Part shown: positions 51,079 to 59,329 of the stretch, one piece after another
Layout of the letters: every line of letters starts with the position of its first letter
Numbering within the stretch: position 1 is the stretch's first letter
Assembly: GCF_036178845.1 (NCBI RefSeq)
Contig: NZ_CP108070.1
Coordinates: 4,712,001 to 4,776,000, forward strand
Length of the DNA: 64,000 bases
From: Streptomyces sp. NBC_00271
Lineage (GTDB): Bacteria; Actinomycetota; Actinomycetes; Streptomycetales; Streptomycetaceae
Direction: 5' to 3'
Notes under the pieces: model-generated
What the model was told of the DNA's origin: nothing
The model's database searches: none
Seen by the model: only the letters and a program-made list of their open reading frames with translations
Position numbers and translations under genes: made by a program

Positions 51079-52665
51079 TTACGCCGTGGGCCAGGGCACC
51101 TGGGGCGAGCGGTAGTAGCCGATGCCCAGGGCCTCCCAGCGCGGCCCCTGCGCCGCGAGCCGCACCTTGTAGGTGTCCCAGTCGTGCGTCGACGCGGCCG
51201 ACCAGCCGAGCTCGGCCGCGCCGGGCAGCCGCGGGAAGGTCATGTAGTCGATGTCGGCCCCCGTGACGATGGTCTCCGTCCACAGCGGCGCCTCGACGCC
51301 CCGGATCGCCGAAGCCGGCGCTCCCGGAAGGTAGGCGCCCGGATCCCAGTCGTAGGACCGTTTCACCTCCACCAGGCCCGCCCAGTCCTGCCCGAGCGGG
51401 GTGTCGGCGGTGTACTTCATGTCGAGGTAGACCCGGTCGGCGGGCGACAGCACGAGCCCCGTCCCGTTCCGCGCGGCCTCGGCGACCTGCGCCTTCTCCG
51501 TGGCACTGGTGTCGTCGAGCCCCCAGTACTGCGCGATCGCGCCCTTCACCGGGTGCGCCCCGGTCAGCTGGTGCCAGCCGACCACCGTCTTCCCGTACTT
51601 GGCGACGACCGGCTGCACCTTGTCCATGAAGGTGACGTAGTCGGCGTGGCTGGTGGAGTGGGCCTCGTCCCCGCCGATGTGGAGGTACTTGCCCGGCGTG
51701 AGCGCCGCCAGCTCCCGCACGACGTCGTCCACGAAGTCGTACGTCACCGGCTTCGCCACGCACAGCGAGCTGAACCCGACCTCGGTGCCGGTGTAGAGCG
51801 GGGGCGCGGTCCCGTTGCAGTTCAGCTGGGCGTACGAGGCGAGCGCGGCGTTGGTGTGACCCGGCATGTCGATCTCCGGGACGACCTCCAGATAGCGGGA
51901 GGACGCGTACCGCACGATCTCCTTGTAGTCGGCCTTGGTGTAGTAACCCCCGTGCCCGCCGCCGACCTGCGTGGACCCTCCGTACGTGGCCAGCCGCGGC
52001 CAGGAGTCGATCGCGATGCGCCAGCCCTGGTCGTCACTCAGGTGCAGATGCAGTTTGTTGACCTTGTAGAGGGCCAACTCGTCGATGTACCGCTTGACTT
52101 GCGCGACGCCGAAGAAGTGCCGGGAGACGTCGAGCATCGCGCCGCGGTAGCCGTAGCGCGGGCTGTCCTTGATGGTGCCGCCCGCGACGAGCCAGGGGCC
52201 GCGCTGCACGGAGTTCTTCTCGACGGAGGCGGGCAGCAGTTGGCGCAGCGTCTGGACGCCGTGGAAGAGCCCGGCGGGTGCGGCGGCCGTGATGGTGACG
52301 CCGCTCTGCCCGCTGTCCAGGCGATAGCCCTCGGCGCCCGTGGACCCCGCCGCGATCCGCAGCCGGATACCGCCCGTGCCCTGCGTGGTGACGGGCAGTC
52401 GGTACCCGGTGGAGGGACGCAGGACGTCGGCCAGATAAGCGCCGACCTGGCGGGCCTGAGGCGAGTCCTCGACCCGGATACGGGTGCCGTCGGTGATGCG
52501 ATACGGGGATCCGCCCGCGTGGACCGAGGCGGGGGCCGGCACCACCTGCCCGAGCGGGGTCGCGGTGCGGCCCGACTCGGAGTGTGCGGCACCGGCGACT
52601 GAGATACCGGCGGCCGCCACGAGCAGCAGCGTACCGAGAAGACGGGGCGTTCTGTGCTGTCTCAC
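51079..52665 (-). CDS. Secreted GH20 beta-N-acetylhexosaminidase
   Basis: Releases GlcNAc/GalNAc from the non-reducing end of chitin oligomers and glycoconjugates outside the cell, with substrate-assisted catalysis. The 528-residue precursor has a Sec signal (LLGTLLLVAAAGISVAGAAHS), an N-terminal GH20b domain and a TIM barrel with YRGAMLDVSRHFF, LHLHLSDDQGWRI, EIDMPGH and HIGGDEAHS carrying the catalytic Asp-Glu pair. GTG 52665 has AAGGGAG 5 bases upstream. A DasR-type operator lies 39 bases upstream, so expression should respond to GlcN-6-P. Confidence 0.94.
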   Translation of the reverse strand: MRQHRTPRLLGTLLLVAAAGISVAGAAHSESGRTATPLGQVVPAPASVHAGGSPYRITDGTRIRVEDSPQARQVGAYLADVLRPSTGYRLPVTTQGTGGIRLRIAAGSTGAEGYRLDSGQSGVTITAAAPAGLFHGVQTLRQLLPASVEKNSVQRGPWLVAGGTIKDSPRYGYRGAMLDVSRHFFGVAQVKRYIDELALYKVNKLHLHLSDDQGWRIAIDSWPRLATYGGSTQVGGGHGGYYTKADYKEIVRYASSRYLEVVPEIDMPGHTNAALASYAQLNCNGTAPPLYTGTEVGFSSLCVAKPVTYDFVDDVVRELAALTPGKYLHIGGDEAHSTSHADYVTFMDKVQPVVAKYGKTVVGWHQLTGAHPVKGAIAQYWGLDDTSATEKAQVAEAARNGTGLVLSPADRVYLDMKYTADTPLGQDWAGLVEVKRSYDWDPGAYLPGAPASAIRGVEAPLWTETIVTGADIDYMTFPRLPGAAELGWSAASTHDWDTYKVRLAAQGPRWEALGIGYYRSPQVPWPTA

Positions 52666-52703
52666 ATGCGCTCCCTTCGAAGGACCCTGCAAACGAATTG
52701 CGA

Positions 52704-52719
52704 ATGGGTGTAGACCACT
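52704..52719. promoter_or_regulatory. DasR-responsive element (dre) upstream of GH20 gene
   Basis: ATGGGTGTAGACCACT matches the palindromic dre consensus AGTGGTCTAGACCACT at 13 of 16 positions, with a perfect right half. It lies between the divergent hexosaminidase and DUF4429 genes. DasR control of Streptomyces hexosaminidase genes is established; binding here is predicted. Confidence 0.75.
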
Positions 52720-52750
52720 CTTCCGCAGACCCGGTGAAACAATCCCCCTC

Positions 52751-53620
52751 ATGGCGGAAATCATCCAGAAGGACGGGACGTGGACCTTCGACGGCGACGC
52801 GCTGCGGCTGACTCCGGGGCGCGACAAGAACGTGAGCCTGCTCCGCAGAACCTTGGGTGAACTGACTGTCCCGCTGGGAGCGTTGGCGGGGATTTCCTTC
52901 GAACAGGGCAAGAAGAGCGGCCGGTTGCGGCTCCGGCTGCGCGACGGCGCCGACCCGCTGCTCCAGGCGACCGGCGGCAGGCTCGCCGAGCCGAACGACC
53001 CCTACCAGCTCACCGTGGAGTCCGACCGCTACGGCGTCGCCGAGTACGTCGTGGACGAGGTCCGGGACGCGCTGCTCCTGGACCAGGTGCCGGCCGACCC
53101 GGTCGACAGCTATCTGCTCCCGGGCCCCTCCGTGCCGCTGTCCGTCTCCGCCGGCGACGGCACCGCGAGCTTCGACGGCGAGCGCGTGCGCCTGGAGTGG
53201 AACTGGAAGACCGAGGACTCCAAGTCCGCCGCCGGAGCCCGCTCGCTCGCCCTCACCGACCTCACCACCGTCGAGTGGCACCCCGCGGTCGGCCTGGAGA
53301 ACGGCTACCTGCGCTTCACCGTCCGCGGCGCGGAGACCAAGGCCCCACCGAAGTACGACCCCAACTCCGTCGAACTGTGGGGCTTCAAGAAGGACCCGCT
53401 GATGGCCCTGGTCGCGGCGGCGGTACAGGCCCGGCTCCCGCATCCCACGGCCTCCCCGGAAGCCGCGCAGGCGACGGAGCAGCCGACCGCGATCGCCCCG
53501 GAGGACGACCACGACGCCCTGCTCCGCCGCCTGCGCGAACTGGGCGACCTCCACAAGTCCGGCGTCCTGACGGACGAGGAGTTCGCCCTGGCCAAGCAAG
53601 CGGTCCTCAAGCGCATGTAG
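52751..53620 (+). CDS. DUF4429 and SHOCT domain protein
   Basis: The 289-residue cytosolic protein has two DUF4429 repeats (about residues 8-95: DGTWTFDGDALRLTPGRDKN...VPLGALAGISFE; and about 130-220: GDGTASFDGERVRLEWNWKT...LTDLTTVEWHP). These are followed by a C-terminal SHOCT helix pair (LLRRLRELGDLHKSGVLTDEEFALAKQAVLKRM). DUF4429 domains are PH-like and common in actinobacteria; role unknown. ATG 52751, divergent from the hexosaminidase, sharing its 85-base promoter region. Confidence 0.87.
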   Translation: MAEIIQKDGTWTFDGDALRLTPGRDKNVSLLRRTLGELTVPLGALAGISFEQGKKSGRLRLRLRDGADPLLQATGGRLAEPNDPYQLTVESDRYGVAEYVVDEVRDALLLDQVPADPVDSYLLPGPSVPLSVSAGDGTASFDGERVRLEWNWKTEDSKSAAGARSLALTDLTTVEWHPAVGLENGYLRFTVRGAETKAPPKYDPNSVELWGFKKDPLMALVAAAVQARLPHPTASPEAAQATEQPTAIAPEDDHDALLRRLRELGDLHKSGVLTDEEFALAKQAVLKRM

Positions 53621-53686
53621 AAACGCTGCTTGAGGACCGCCCAGGTCGTCACACCTCGCCTTCCAGGCGTACGACCACGTGCCTTT

Positions 53687-53752
53687 AGGGGCGCGGGGCT
53701 GTGACATGTGCGGCTCCGCCGCGTGGGCGCGACCAGCCCCCACTCACCCGCA
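53687..53752. repeat. Dispersed Streptomyces intergenic repeat, long form
   Basis: Begins AGGGGCGCGGGG (53687-53698), has an inner hairpin region (GCGGCTCCGCCGC at 53710-53722), and ends with GCGCGACCAGCCCCCAC..CACCCGCA (53727-53752). The two ends match the element at 57584-57624. I recognise the type from 3' ends of genes across Streptomyces genomes (memory). Confidence 0.75.
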
Positions 53753-53753
53753 C

Positions 53754-55340
53754 CTAACGAGCTCGACGGGCCACCGTGAAGTGGTCGACCTCCGCACCCG
53801 TCTCGGCAATGCCCCGCACCGTCAACGTGGCCAGCCGCCCCTTGTGCGCGGGCGTGACATCCACCCGAAGGAACGAGTAGTTGAGGTAGCGCACCCGGGA
53901 CCAGGCGACCGTCTCGTTCTGCTTGCCGTCCTTGAGGTTGATGAAGGAGGCGACGGAGTCGACCTCGTTCTCGTGACCCTCGTACGACTCCGGGGCGGTG
54001 AACGCGTACAGGCTGCGCCCCGCCGCGCCCGCCGTCACGTACACGACACCGTCGGTCTCCGGGTACGCCGTGCCGCCGATCGGCAGCTTCTTGGTGACCG
54101 CGTTGCCCTTGATGACGTCCGTGCGCTCGTACTGGTGGTTGTGGCCGTTGATGACCAGGTCCACCGTGTACTTCTCGAACAGCGGCACCCACTCCTGTCG
54201 CACGCCCCCCTCCGAGGCGTGCGCCGTGGAGGTGCAGTACGCGCAGTGGTGGAAGAAGATCACGATGAAGTCGACGTCCTTGGACGCCCGGAACTTCTTG
54301 AGCTGGCCCTCGAGCCACTTCGTCTGCGTTCCTCCGGAGATGCCCAGGTTCGCCGGGATCTCAAAGGAGATGTCGTTGGCGTCCAGCGAGATGATCGCCG
54401 TGTTGCCGTAGACGAAGGAGTAGACGCCGGGCAGGTTCTTCTTGTCGGGCCCGTTGTCCGGAAGCGTCCAGCGGGCCTCTTCGCCGCCGTAGCCGTTGGG
54501 TGAGTACCAGGCCTCCATGTCGTGGTTGCCGTACGCGGGCATCCACGGGACCTGCTTGGCGACCGTCTCGGTCTGGGCGAGGAACTGGTCCCAGATGCGC
54601 GAGTCGAAGCCGGTGTCCTCCTTCTTGCCCGCGCCGGCCGGGTCCGCGTACGCGATGTCACCGGCGTGCAGGTGGAAGGACGGGTTCTGGCCGAGCAGCA
54701 GGGCGTCGTTGGCGAGGCCGTGGTAACCGACACCCTCGTCGCCGAAGGCCGTGAAGGTGAACGGCTCGGCGTGCGAGGGCGCGGTGGTGAAGGTGCCGAG
54801 CGTGCCCAGCAGGTGGGGCGCGCAGGGGTCGAAGCCCGCGTGGCCGACGCCGTAGTAGTACGTCTTGCCGGGGCGCAGGTGGGTGAGCTTGGCGTGCAGG
54901 TAGTACTGCGTGTGGTCGCCGCTCGCGCCGACGCCCGCCGGGGTGTAGAGGGTGCGGACCTCGGCCTCGATCTTGCGGGAGAGGTCCCAGGGGTGGGCGC
55001 CGATGCGGATGAACGGCTTCTTCACCGCGGCCGGAACCTGCCAGGAGACCGTGATCTCCGTACGGGGGTCATTGCCGAAGGCGAGGTGACGGCCGAAGGG
55101 GGCGACGAGGGCGCCGTCGACCTTCTCGGTCGAGGAGGAGGTGGCCTGCGTCGGGGAAGCGGCCTGTGCGACGGCGCCGGGCACGAAGGCGCCTCCCGCG
55201 ACGGCGCCGAGGGTCACGGCCCCGCCTCTGATCATGTTGCGCCGGGAGAACTTGGCGCGGAGATACTCGTGCTGCTCTGCCATGGTCATGCGCTCGGCGA
55301 GCTTCTCCGGTACGCCCATGCGTGGAGTGTCCATGGCCAC
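53754..55340 (-). CDS. Tat-exported purple acid phosphatase-like metallophosphoesterase
   Basis: Predicted extracellular phosphomonoesterase with a binuclear metal site. The 528-residue precursor has SRRNMIRGGAVTLGAVAGGAFVPGAVAQA, a Tat signal starting near residue 30 after a charged leader. A fibronectin-like domain (about 80-185) precedes the metallophosphatase domain, with AFGDEG, HLHAGDIAYAD, PAYGNHD, FFHHCAYC and INGHNHQYER, covering all metal ligands. The start is between GTG 55340 (GGGAGC 7 bases upstream) and ATG 55334. A hexamer pair at 55390-55418 (TTGAAG, 17 bases, TAGCAA on the minus strand) is a plausible promoter. Confidence 0.9.
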   Translation of the reverse strand: MAMDTPRMGVPEKLAERMTMAEQHEYLRAKFSRRNMIRGGAVTLGAVAGGAFVPGAVAQAASPTQATSSSTEKVDGALVAPFGRHLAFGNDPRTEITVSWQVPAAVKKPFIRIGAHPWDLSRKIEAEVRTLYTPAGVGASGDHTQYYLHAKLTHLRPGKTYYYGVGHAGFDPCAPHLLGTLGTFTTAPSHAEPFTFTAFGDEGVGYHGLANDALLLGQNPSFHLHAGDIAYADPAGAGKKEDTGFDSRIWDQFLAQTETVAKQVPWMPAYGNHDMEAWYSPNGYGGEEARWTLPDNGPDKKNLPGVYSFVYGNTAIISLDANDISFEIPANLGISGGTQTKWLEGQLKKFRASKDVDFIVIFFHHCAYCTSTAHASEGGVRQEWVPLFEKYTVDLVINGHNHQYERTDVIKGNAVTKKLPIGGTAYPETDGVVYVTAGAAGRSLYAFTAPESYEGHENEVDSVASFINLKDGKQNETVAWSRVRYLNYSFLRVDVTPAHKGRLATLTVRGIAETGAEVDHFTVARRAR

Positions 55341-55426
55341 AGAAGTTGCTCCCGGCAATCGACGCGGCACAAGACGCAGGATGGACAGCTTGCTAACAGC
55401 CCCCCATAAGACCTTCAACAGCCACT

Positions 55427-55442
55427 TGCCCGATATCGGGCA
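55427..55442. promoter_or_regulatory. 16-bp perfect palindrome between phosphatase and glmS-operon genes
   Basis: TGCCCGATATCGGGCA lies 42 bases before the 85-residue gene and 87 bases upstream of the divergent phosphatase. Regulator unknown. Confidence 0.45.
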
Positions 55443-55483
55443 GGATTCTTGCGAATCGGCTCCTGGTACCTCAGGATCAACGG

Positions 55484-55741
55484 GTGCACGACGAACTTGT
55501 TGATCACCTGACGCGCTCCACCCCCCTGAACCGGGGCGAGGCACTGCGGGTGGTCCAGGACGTGCTCGCCTACTTCGACGAGACGACCGAGGACTACGTC
55601 CGTCGCCGCCACCGCGAGCTCCAGGCCCAGGGCCTGGTCAACGCGACGATCTTCGAACGGATCGAGGCGGACCTGAAGTACCGCGCGGTCGCACCGCCGG
55701 AGCTCACGCTCAGGCAGCTGCGCCGCATTGTCTACGGCTGA
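55484..55741 (+). CDS. Small conserved protein upstream of glmS
   Basis: The 85-residue protein starts at GTG 55484 and has no known domain: MHDELVDHLTRSTPLNRGEALRVVQDVLAYFDETTEDYVRRRHRELQ, then LKYRAVAPPELTLRQLRRIVYG. It looks all-helical and soluble. It ends 13 bases before the glmS start, so the genes should be co-transcribed. Similar genes occupy this position in other Streptomyces (memory). Function unknown. Confidence 0.78.
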   Translation: MHDELVDHLTRSTPLNRGEALRVVQDVLAYFDETTEDYVRRRHRELQAQGLVNATIFERIEADLKYRAVAPPELTLRQLRRIVYG

Positions 55742-55754
55742 GGAATACATATAT

Positions 55755-57572
55755 ATGTGCGGAATCGTCGGATACATCGGCAGGCGTGACGTGGCACCGC
55801 TGCTGCTCGAAGGCCTCCAGCGCCTGGAGTACCGGGGCTACGACTCGGCGGGCATCGTCGTCACGACGCCGAAGTCGACCGGTCTGAAGATGGTCAAGTC
55901 CAAGGGCCGGGTCCGTGACCTGGAGGCCAAGGTCCCCGCACGCTTCAAGGGCACCACCGGCATCGCCCACACCCGCTGGGCCACGCACGGCGCCCCCTCC
56001 GACGTGAACGCGCACCCCCACATGTCCGCCGACAACAAGGTCGCGGTCGTCCACAACGGCATCATCGACAACGCCTCCGACCTGCGCAAGAAGCTCGAGG
56101 CGGACGGTGTCGAGTTCCTCTCGGAGACCGACACCGAGGTCCTCACCCACCTGATCGCCCGCTCCCAGGCCGAGAAGCTCGAGGACAAGGTCCGCGACGC
56201 ACTCCGGGTGATCGAGGGCACGTACGGCATCGCGGTTCTGCACGCCGACTTCCCCGACCGCATCGTGGTGGCCCGCAACGGTTCCCCGGTCGTCCTCGGC
56301 ATCGGCGAGAAGGAGATGTTCGTCGCCTCGGACATCGCCGCCCTGGTCACCCACACCCGCCAGATAGTGACCCTGGACGACGGCGAGATGGCCACCCTCA
56401 AGGCCGACGACTTCCGCACGTACACCACCGAGGGCACCCGTACGACGGCCGAGCCGACCACCGTGGAGTGGGAGGCGGCCTCGTACGACATGGGCGGCCA
56501 CGACACGTACATGCACAAGGAGATCCACGAGCAGGCCGAGGCCGTGGACCGGGTGCTGCGCGGCCGCATCGACGACCGGTTCTCCACCGTGCACCTCGGT
56601 GGCCTGAACCTGGACGCCCGTGAGGCGCGCCAGATCCGCCGCGTGAAGATCCTCGGCTGCGGCACCTCGTACCACGCGGGCATGATCGGCGCCCAGATGA
56701 TCGAGGAGCTCGCCCGCATCCCCGCGGACGCCGAGCCGGCCTCCGAGTTCCGTTACCGCAACGCGGTCGTCGACCCCGACACCCTGTACGTGGCCGTGTC
56801 CCAGTCCGGTGAGACGTACGACGTACTGGCCGCCGTGCAGGAGTTGAAGCGCAAGGGCGCGCGGGTGCTCGGTGTGGTCAACGTCGTCGGCTCGGCGATC
56901 GCCCGCGAGGCGGACGGCGGCATGTACGTCCACGCGGGCCCCGAGGTCTGCGTCGTCTCGACGAAGTGCTTCACCAACACGACCGTCGCCTTCGCGCTGC
57001 TCGCCCTGCACCTCGGCCGTACCCGCGACCTGTCGGTCCGCGACGGCAAGCGGATCATCGAGGGCCTGCGCCGGCTGCCCGCGCAGATCTCCGAGATCCT
57101 GGAGCAGGAGGACAAGATCAAGAAGCTGGCCGAGGAGTACGCCGAGGCCCGCTCGATGCTCTTCATCGGTCGCGTCCGGGGCTACCCGGTGGCCCGTGAG
57201 GCCTCCCTGAAGCTCAAGGAGGTCTCGTACATCCACGCCGAGGCCTACCCGGCCTCCGAGCTCAAGCACGGCCCGCTGGCGCTCATCGAGCCCGCGCTGC
57301 CCACGGTCGCGATCGTCCCCGACGACGACCTCCTGGAGAAGAACCGCGCCGCCCTGGAGGAGATCAAGGCCCGCAGCGGCCGGATCCTCGCGGTGGCGCA
57401 CCAGGAGCAGGAGAAGGCCGACCAGACGATCGTCGTCCCGAAGAACGAGGACGAGCTGGACCCGATCCTCATGGGCATCCCGCTCCAACTCCTCGCCTAC
57501 CACACGGCGTTGGCCCTGGGCCGCGACATCGACAAGCCCCGCAACCTCGCCAAGTCGGTGACGGTGGAGTAG
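55755..57572 (+). CDS. glmS: Glutamine-fructose-6-phosphate aminotransferase (isomerising)
   Basis: Makes glucosamine-6-phosphate, the entry to UDP-GlcNAc and peptidoglycan synthesis. The 605-residue protein starts MCGIVGYIG; removal of Met exposes the N-terminal Cys nucleophile, which fixes the ATG at 55755 over an in-frame start at 55728. The glutaminase domain (1-240) has RLEYRGYDSAG, THTRWATHG-type and HNGIIDN motifs. The SIS domains (about 285-605) have GCGTSYHAG, VSQSGETYD and the C-terminal DKPRNLAKSVTVE. The ribosome-site spacer is AT-rich (ATACATATAT), unusual in this genome. Product GlcN-6-P is the DasR ligand. Confidence 0.95.
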   Translation: MCGIVGYIGRRDVAPLLLEGLQRLEYRGYDSAGIVVTTPKSTGLKMVKSKGRVRDLEAKVPARFKGTTGIAHTRWATHGAPSDVNAHPHMSADNKVAVVHNGIIDNASDLRKKLEADGVEFLSETDTEVLTHLIARSQAEKLEDKVRDALRVIEGTYGIAVLHADFPDRIVVARNGSPVVLGIGEKEMFVASDIAALVTHTRQIVTLDDGEMATLKADDFRTYTTEGTRTTAEPTTVEWEAASYDMGGHDTYMHKEIHEQAEAVDRVLRGRIDDRFSTVHLGGLNLDAREARQIRRVKILGCGTSYHAGMIGAQMIEELARIPADAEPASEFRYRNAVVDPDTLYVAVSQSGETYDVLAAVQELKRKGARVLGVVNVVGSAIAREADGGMYVHAGPEVCVVSTKCFTNTTVAFALLALHLGRTRDLSVRDGKRIIEGLRRLPAQISEILEQEDKIKKLAEEYAEARSMLFIGRVRGYPVAREASLKLKEVSYIHAEAYPASELKHGPLALIEPALPTVAIVPDDDLLEKNRAALEEIKARSGRILAVAHQEQEKADQTIVVPKNEDELDPILMGIPLQLLAYHTALALGRDIDKPRNLAKSVTVE

Positions 57573-57573
57573 A

Positions 57574-57591
57574 GCGCCCCGTAAGGGGCGC
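57574..57591. terminator. Short hairpin directly after glmS
   Basis: GCGCCCC (57574-57580) and GGGGCGC (57585-57591) with loop GTAA, starting two bases after the glmS stop and overlapping the short-form dispersed repeat. Confidence 0.7.
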
Positions 57592-57624
57592 GGGGAACTG
57601 CGCGAGCAACCCCCACCACCCGCA
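57584..57624. repeat. Dispersed Streptomyces intergenic repeat, short form
   Basis: AGGGGCGCGGGG (57584-57595), then AACT, then GCGCGAGCAACCCCCACCACCCGCA (57600-57624). It shares both ends with the copy at 53687-53752 but lacks the inner hairpin. Confidence 0.75.
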
Positions 57625-57640
57625 GCCAAACACCCAAGAG

Positions 57641-57682
57641 AACGGGTCCCTGTGCCACGCCACCAGCGCACAGGGACCCGTT
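57641..57682. terminator. Perfect 15-bp bidirectional terminator after glmS
   Basis: AACGGGTCCCTGTGC (57641-57655) and GCACAGGGACCCGTT (57668-57682) flank a 12-base loop, between the convergent glmS and YaaH-type genes. Confidence 0.85.
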
Positions 57683-57726
57683 CCTTCAGGGGGCCGGGGC
57701 CGCCCATGCCCCGGCCCGCGCCGACA

Positions 57727-58296
57727 TCAGCCGGTGGCCGTCACCCCCCGGCCGGCGGCGCGTCCGGGCAGTGCGGTGGGCCAGTGAGCCATGGCCGCCG
57801 TGGCCCCGTACCAGGCGAGCGCGCCACCCGCGACGGCGAACCAGCCGCCGACCTTCCCCAGACCTCCGCTGTCGCCGAACTGCCCGACGGCCAGCAGGAG
57901 AAGGGCGACGAAGAGCAGCGCGTACGTTCCTCGGGTGAGAAGGGGCGCGCCGCTCGCGCCGGCGGTCAGACTGAGCGCGACGAGCGCGAACAGGAGCAGG
58001 AAGAGACCGGTCGCGTTGGCGGACATCTGCGTGCCGGCCGTGACGCCCCAGGTGAACCAGAACGCGCCGAGCGCCGTGAAGGCCGTACCGGTGAAGGCGT
58101 CATGGTCGCGGAAGGCGAACAGCCCGGCTACGAAGAGCGCGATGCCACCGACATAGGTGGCGAGGGAGACGGAGTCGGCCGCGGTCACGCCGTCGATCAC
58201 TTGGGTGTTACCGAGGCCGAAGAGCAACAGGGTGAGGCCGAGCGCGAGGTGGCCGAGAGTCGAGGTGATGCTTCCCGCGGAGACGTCTTTGTCCAC
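57727..58296 (-). CDS. GPR1/FUN34/YaaH-type (acetate transporter family) membrane protein
   Basis: The 189-residue protein has six membrane helices and the overall pattern of the AceTr family (GHLALGLTLLLFGLGNTQVI, YVGGIALFVAGLFAFRDHDAFTGTAFTALGAFWFTWG). The usual N-terminal NPAPLGL motif is degenerate (GHLALGL), so acetate transport is uncertain. GTG 58296 follows AAGGGAGC. The 181-base upstream gap contains TCTAC-GCGCGA-GTAGA (58396-58411), a possible operator. Confidence 0.8.
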   Translation of the reverse strand: MDKDVSAGSITSTLGHLALGLTLLLFGLGNTQVIDGVTAADSVSLATYVGGIALFVAGLFAFRDHDAFTGTAFTALGAFWFTWGVTAGTQMSANATGLFLLLFALVALSLTAGASGAPLLTRGTYALLFVALLLLAVGQFGDSGGLGKVGGWFAVAGGALAWYGATAAMAHWPTALPGRAAGRGVTATG

Positions 58297-58477
58297 GGCG
58301 GGCTCCCTTCATGCATGTGCAGTTGTGCTGCGTGGTACCGGCCGTGCGGTTGGTCCGGTGGCCGGTATGTACCCTTCACAAGGGCACAAACCACCTCTAC
58401 GCGCGAGTAGATTCATGCCGTTTCAGGCACCCGTCAAAGGGAGTTGACGGCGGGTCAGGGGAGTGTCGGAGGATGCG

Positions 58478-59005
58478 TCAGGGGATGACGATCACCGGGC
58501 GCTGCGCACGCTTCGCGAGCCGTCCGGCCACCGAGCCGAAGATGCGCCCGACGATGCCGTGCGTGGAGCCGACGACGATCGCGTCCGCCTCGTACTCCCG
58601 CCCGACCTCTTCGAGTTCGTGACAGATGTCACCGCCGCGCTCGACGAGGATCCAGGGCACCTCGGCCAGATACTCGGCGCACGCGAGTTCGAGGCCGAGC
58701 ACCTCGGTGCGATGGTCGGGCACGTCGACGAAGACCGGTGGTTCACAGCCCGCCCACACCGTGGTGGGCAGCCGGTTCGCGACATGCACGATGATCAGGC
58801 CCGAGCCGGAGCGGTGGGCCATGCCGATCGCGTAGGCGAGGGCGCGCTCGCTGGACGTCGAGCCGTCGAAACCGACGACGACGCCGTGCTTGAAGGCGGG
58901 ATCGCAGGACTGGCGGGGTTCTTCCGCCGCCAGGGGCTCGGCCGCCGTGGGATCGGCGAGCGGGCGCTTGCGGTTCGCGGGATCGAAGAATTCGTGACCG
59001 GCCAT
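58478..59005 (-). CDS. Universal stress protein (UspA family)
   Basis: The 175-residue protein has one USP domain after a 40-residue leader: HGVVVGFDGSTSSERALAYAIGMAHRSGSGLIIVHV, then EYEADAIVVGSTHGIVGRIFGSVAGRLAKRAQRPVIVIP. This matches the ATP-binding G-2x-G-9x-G(S/T) motif, so it is probably an ATP-binding USP. The start at ATG 59005 has only a weak ribosome site. Longer in-frame starts exist, up to 59164, but add non-conserved sequence. Confidence 0.87.
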   Translation of the reverse strand: MAGHEFFDPANRKRPLADPTAAEPLAAEEPRQSCDPAFKHGVVVGFDGSTSSERALAYAIGMAHRSGSGLIIVHVANRLPTTVWAGCEPPVFVDVPDHRTEVLGLELACAEYLAEVPWILVERGGDICHELEEVGREYEADAIVVGSTHGIVGRIFGSVAGRLAKRAQRPVIVIP

Positions 59006-59329
59006 GGGTATCTCGGCGTTTAGATCCTCGTGGTGGGGACGACATCGTGCAGCAGAGCTGTGTCCGGGAATCATCTTCCCAACCCCATACCCCCAAGGGT
59101 ACGGCGGCACGCCTCCTCTGCCCAGATCTCGCGCGCACTGCGCGGCGTTCCCCGGAGCATGCATGAGAGGCGCCCTTAACGCAATGGTTGCTGCCCCGTA
59201 CAGGCGGTTTGCACAGGGTTCACCCAGGCTCGAGGCCTTTCGTAGGTGACCGGCGGGTCGAACACGCGTTGAACCGATGAGCCACCGTCATGGAGAGCAC
59301 TGGAGCACCAGGGAACCAGGGAGCAGACC
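59006..59329. other. 324-bp divergent region between the USP and repeat-protein genes
   Basis: Holds the promoters of both genes. ATACCCCCAAGGGTAC at 59087-59102 is a near palindrome resembling CsoR-type operators, upstream of the USP gene. No gene is seen here. Confidence 0.5.
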
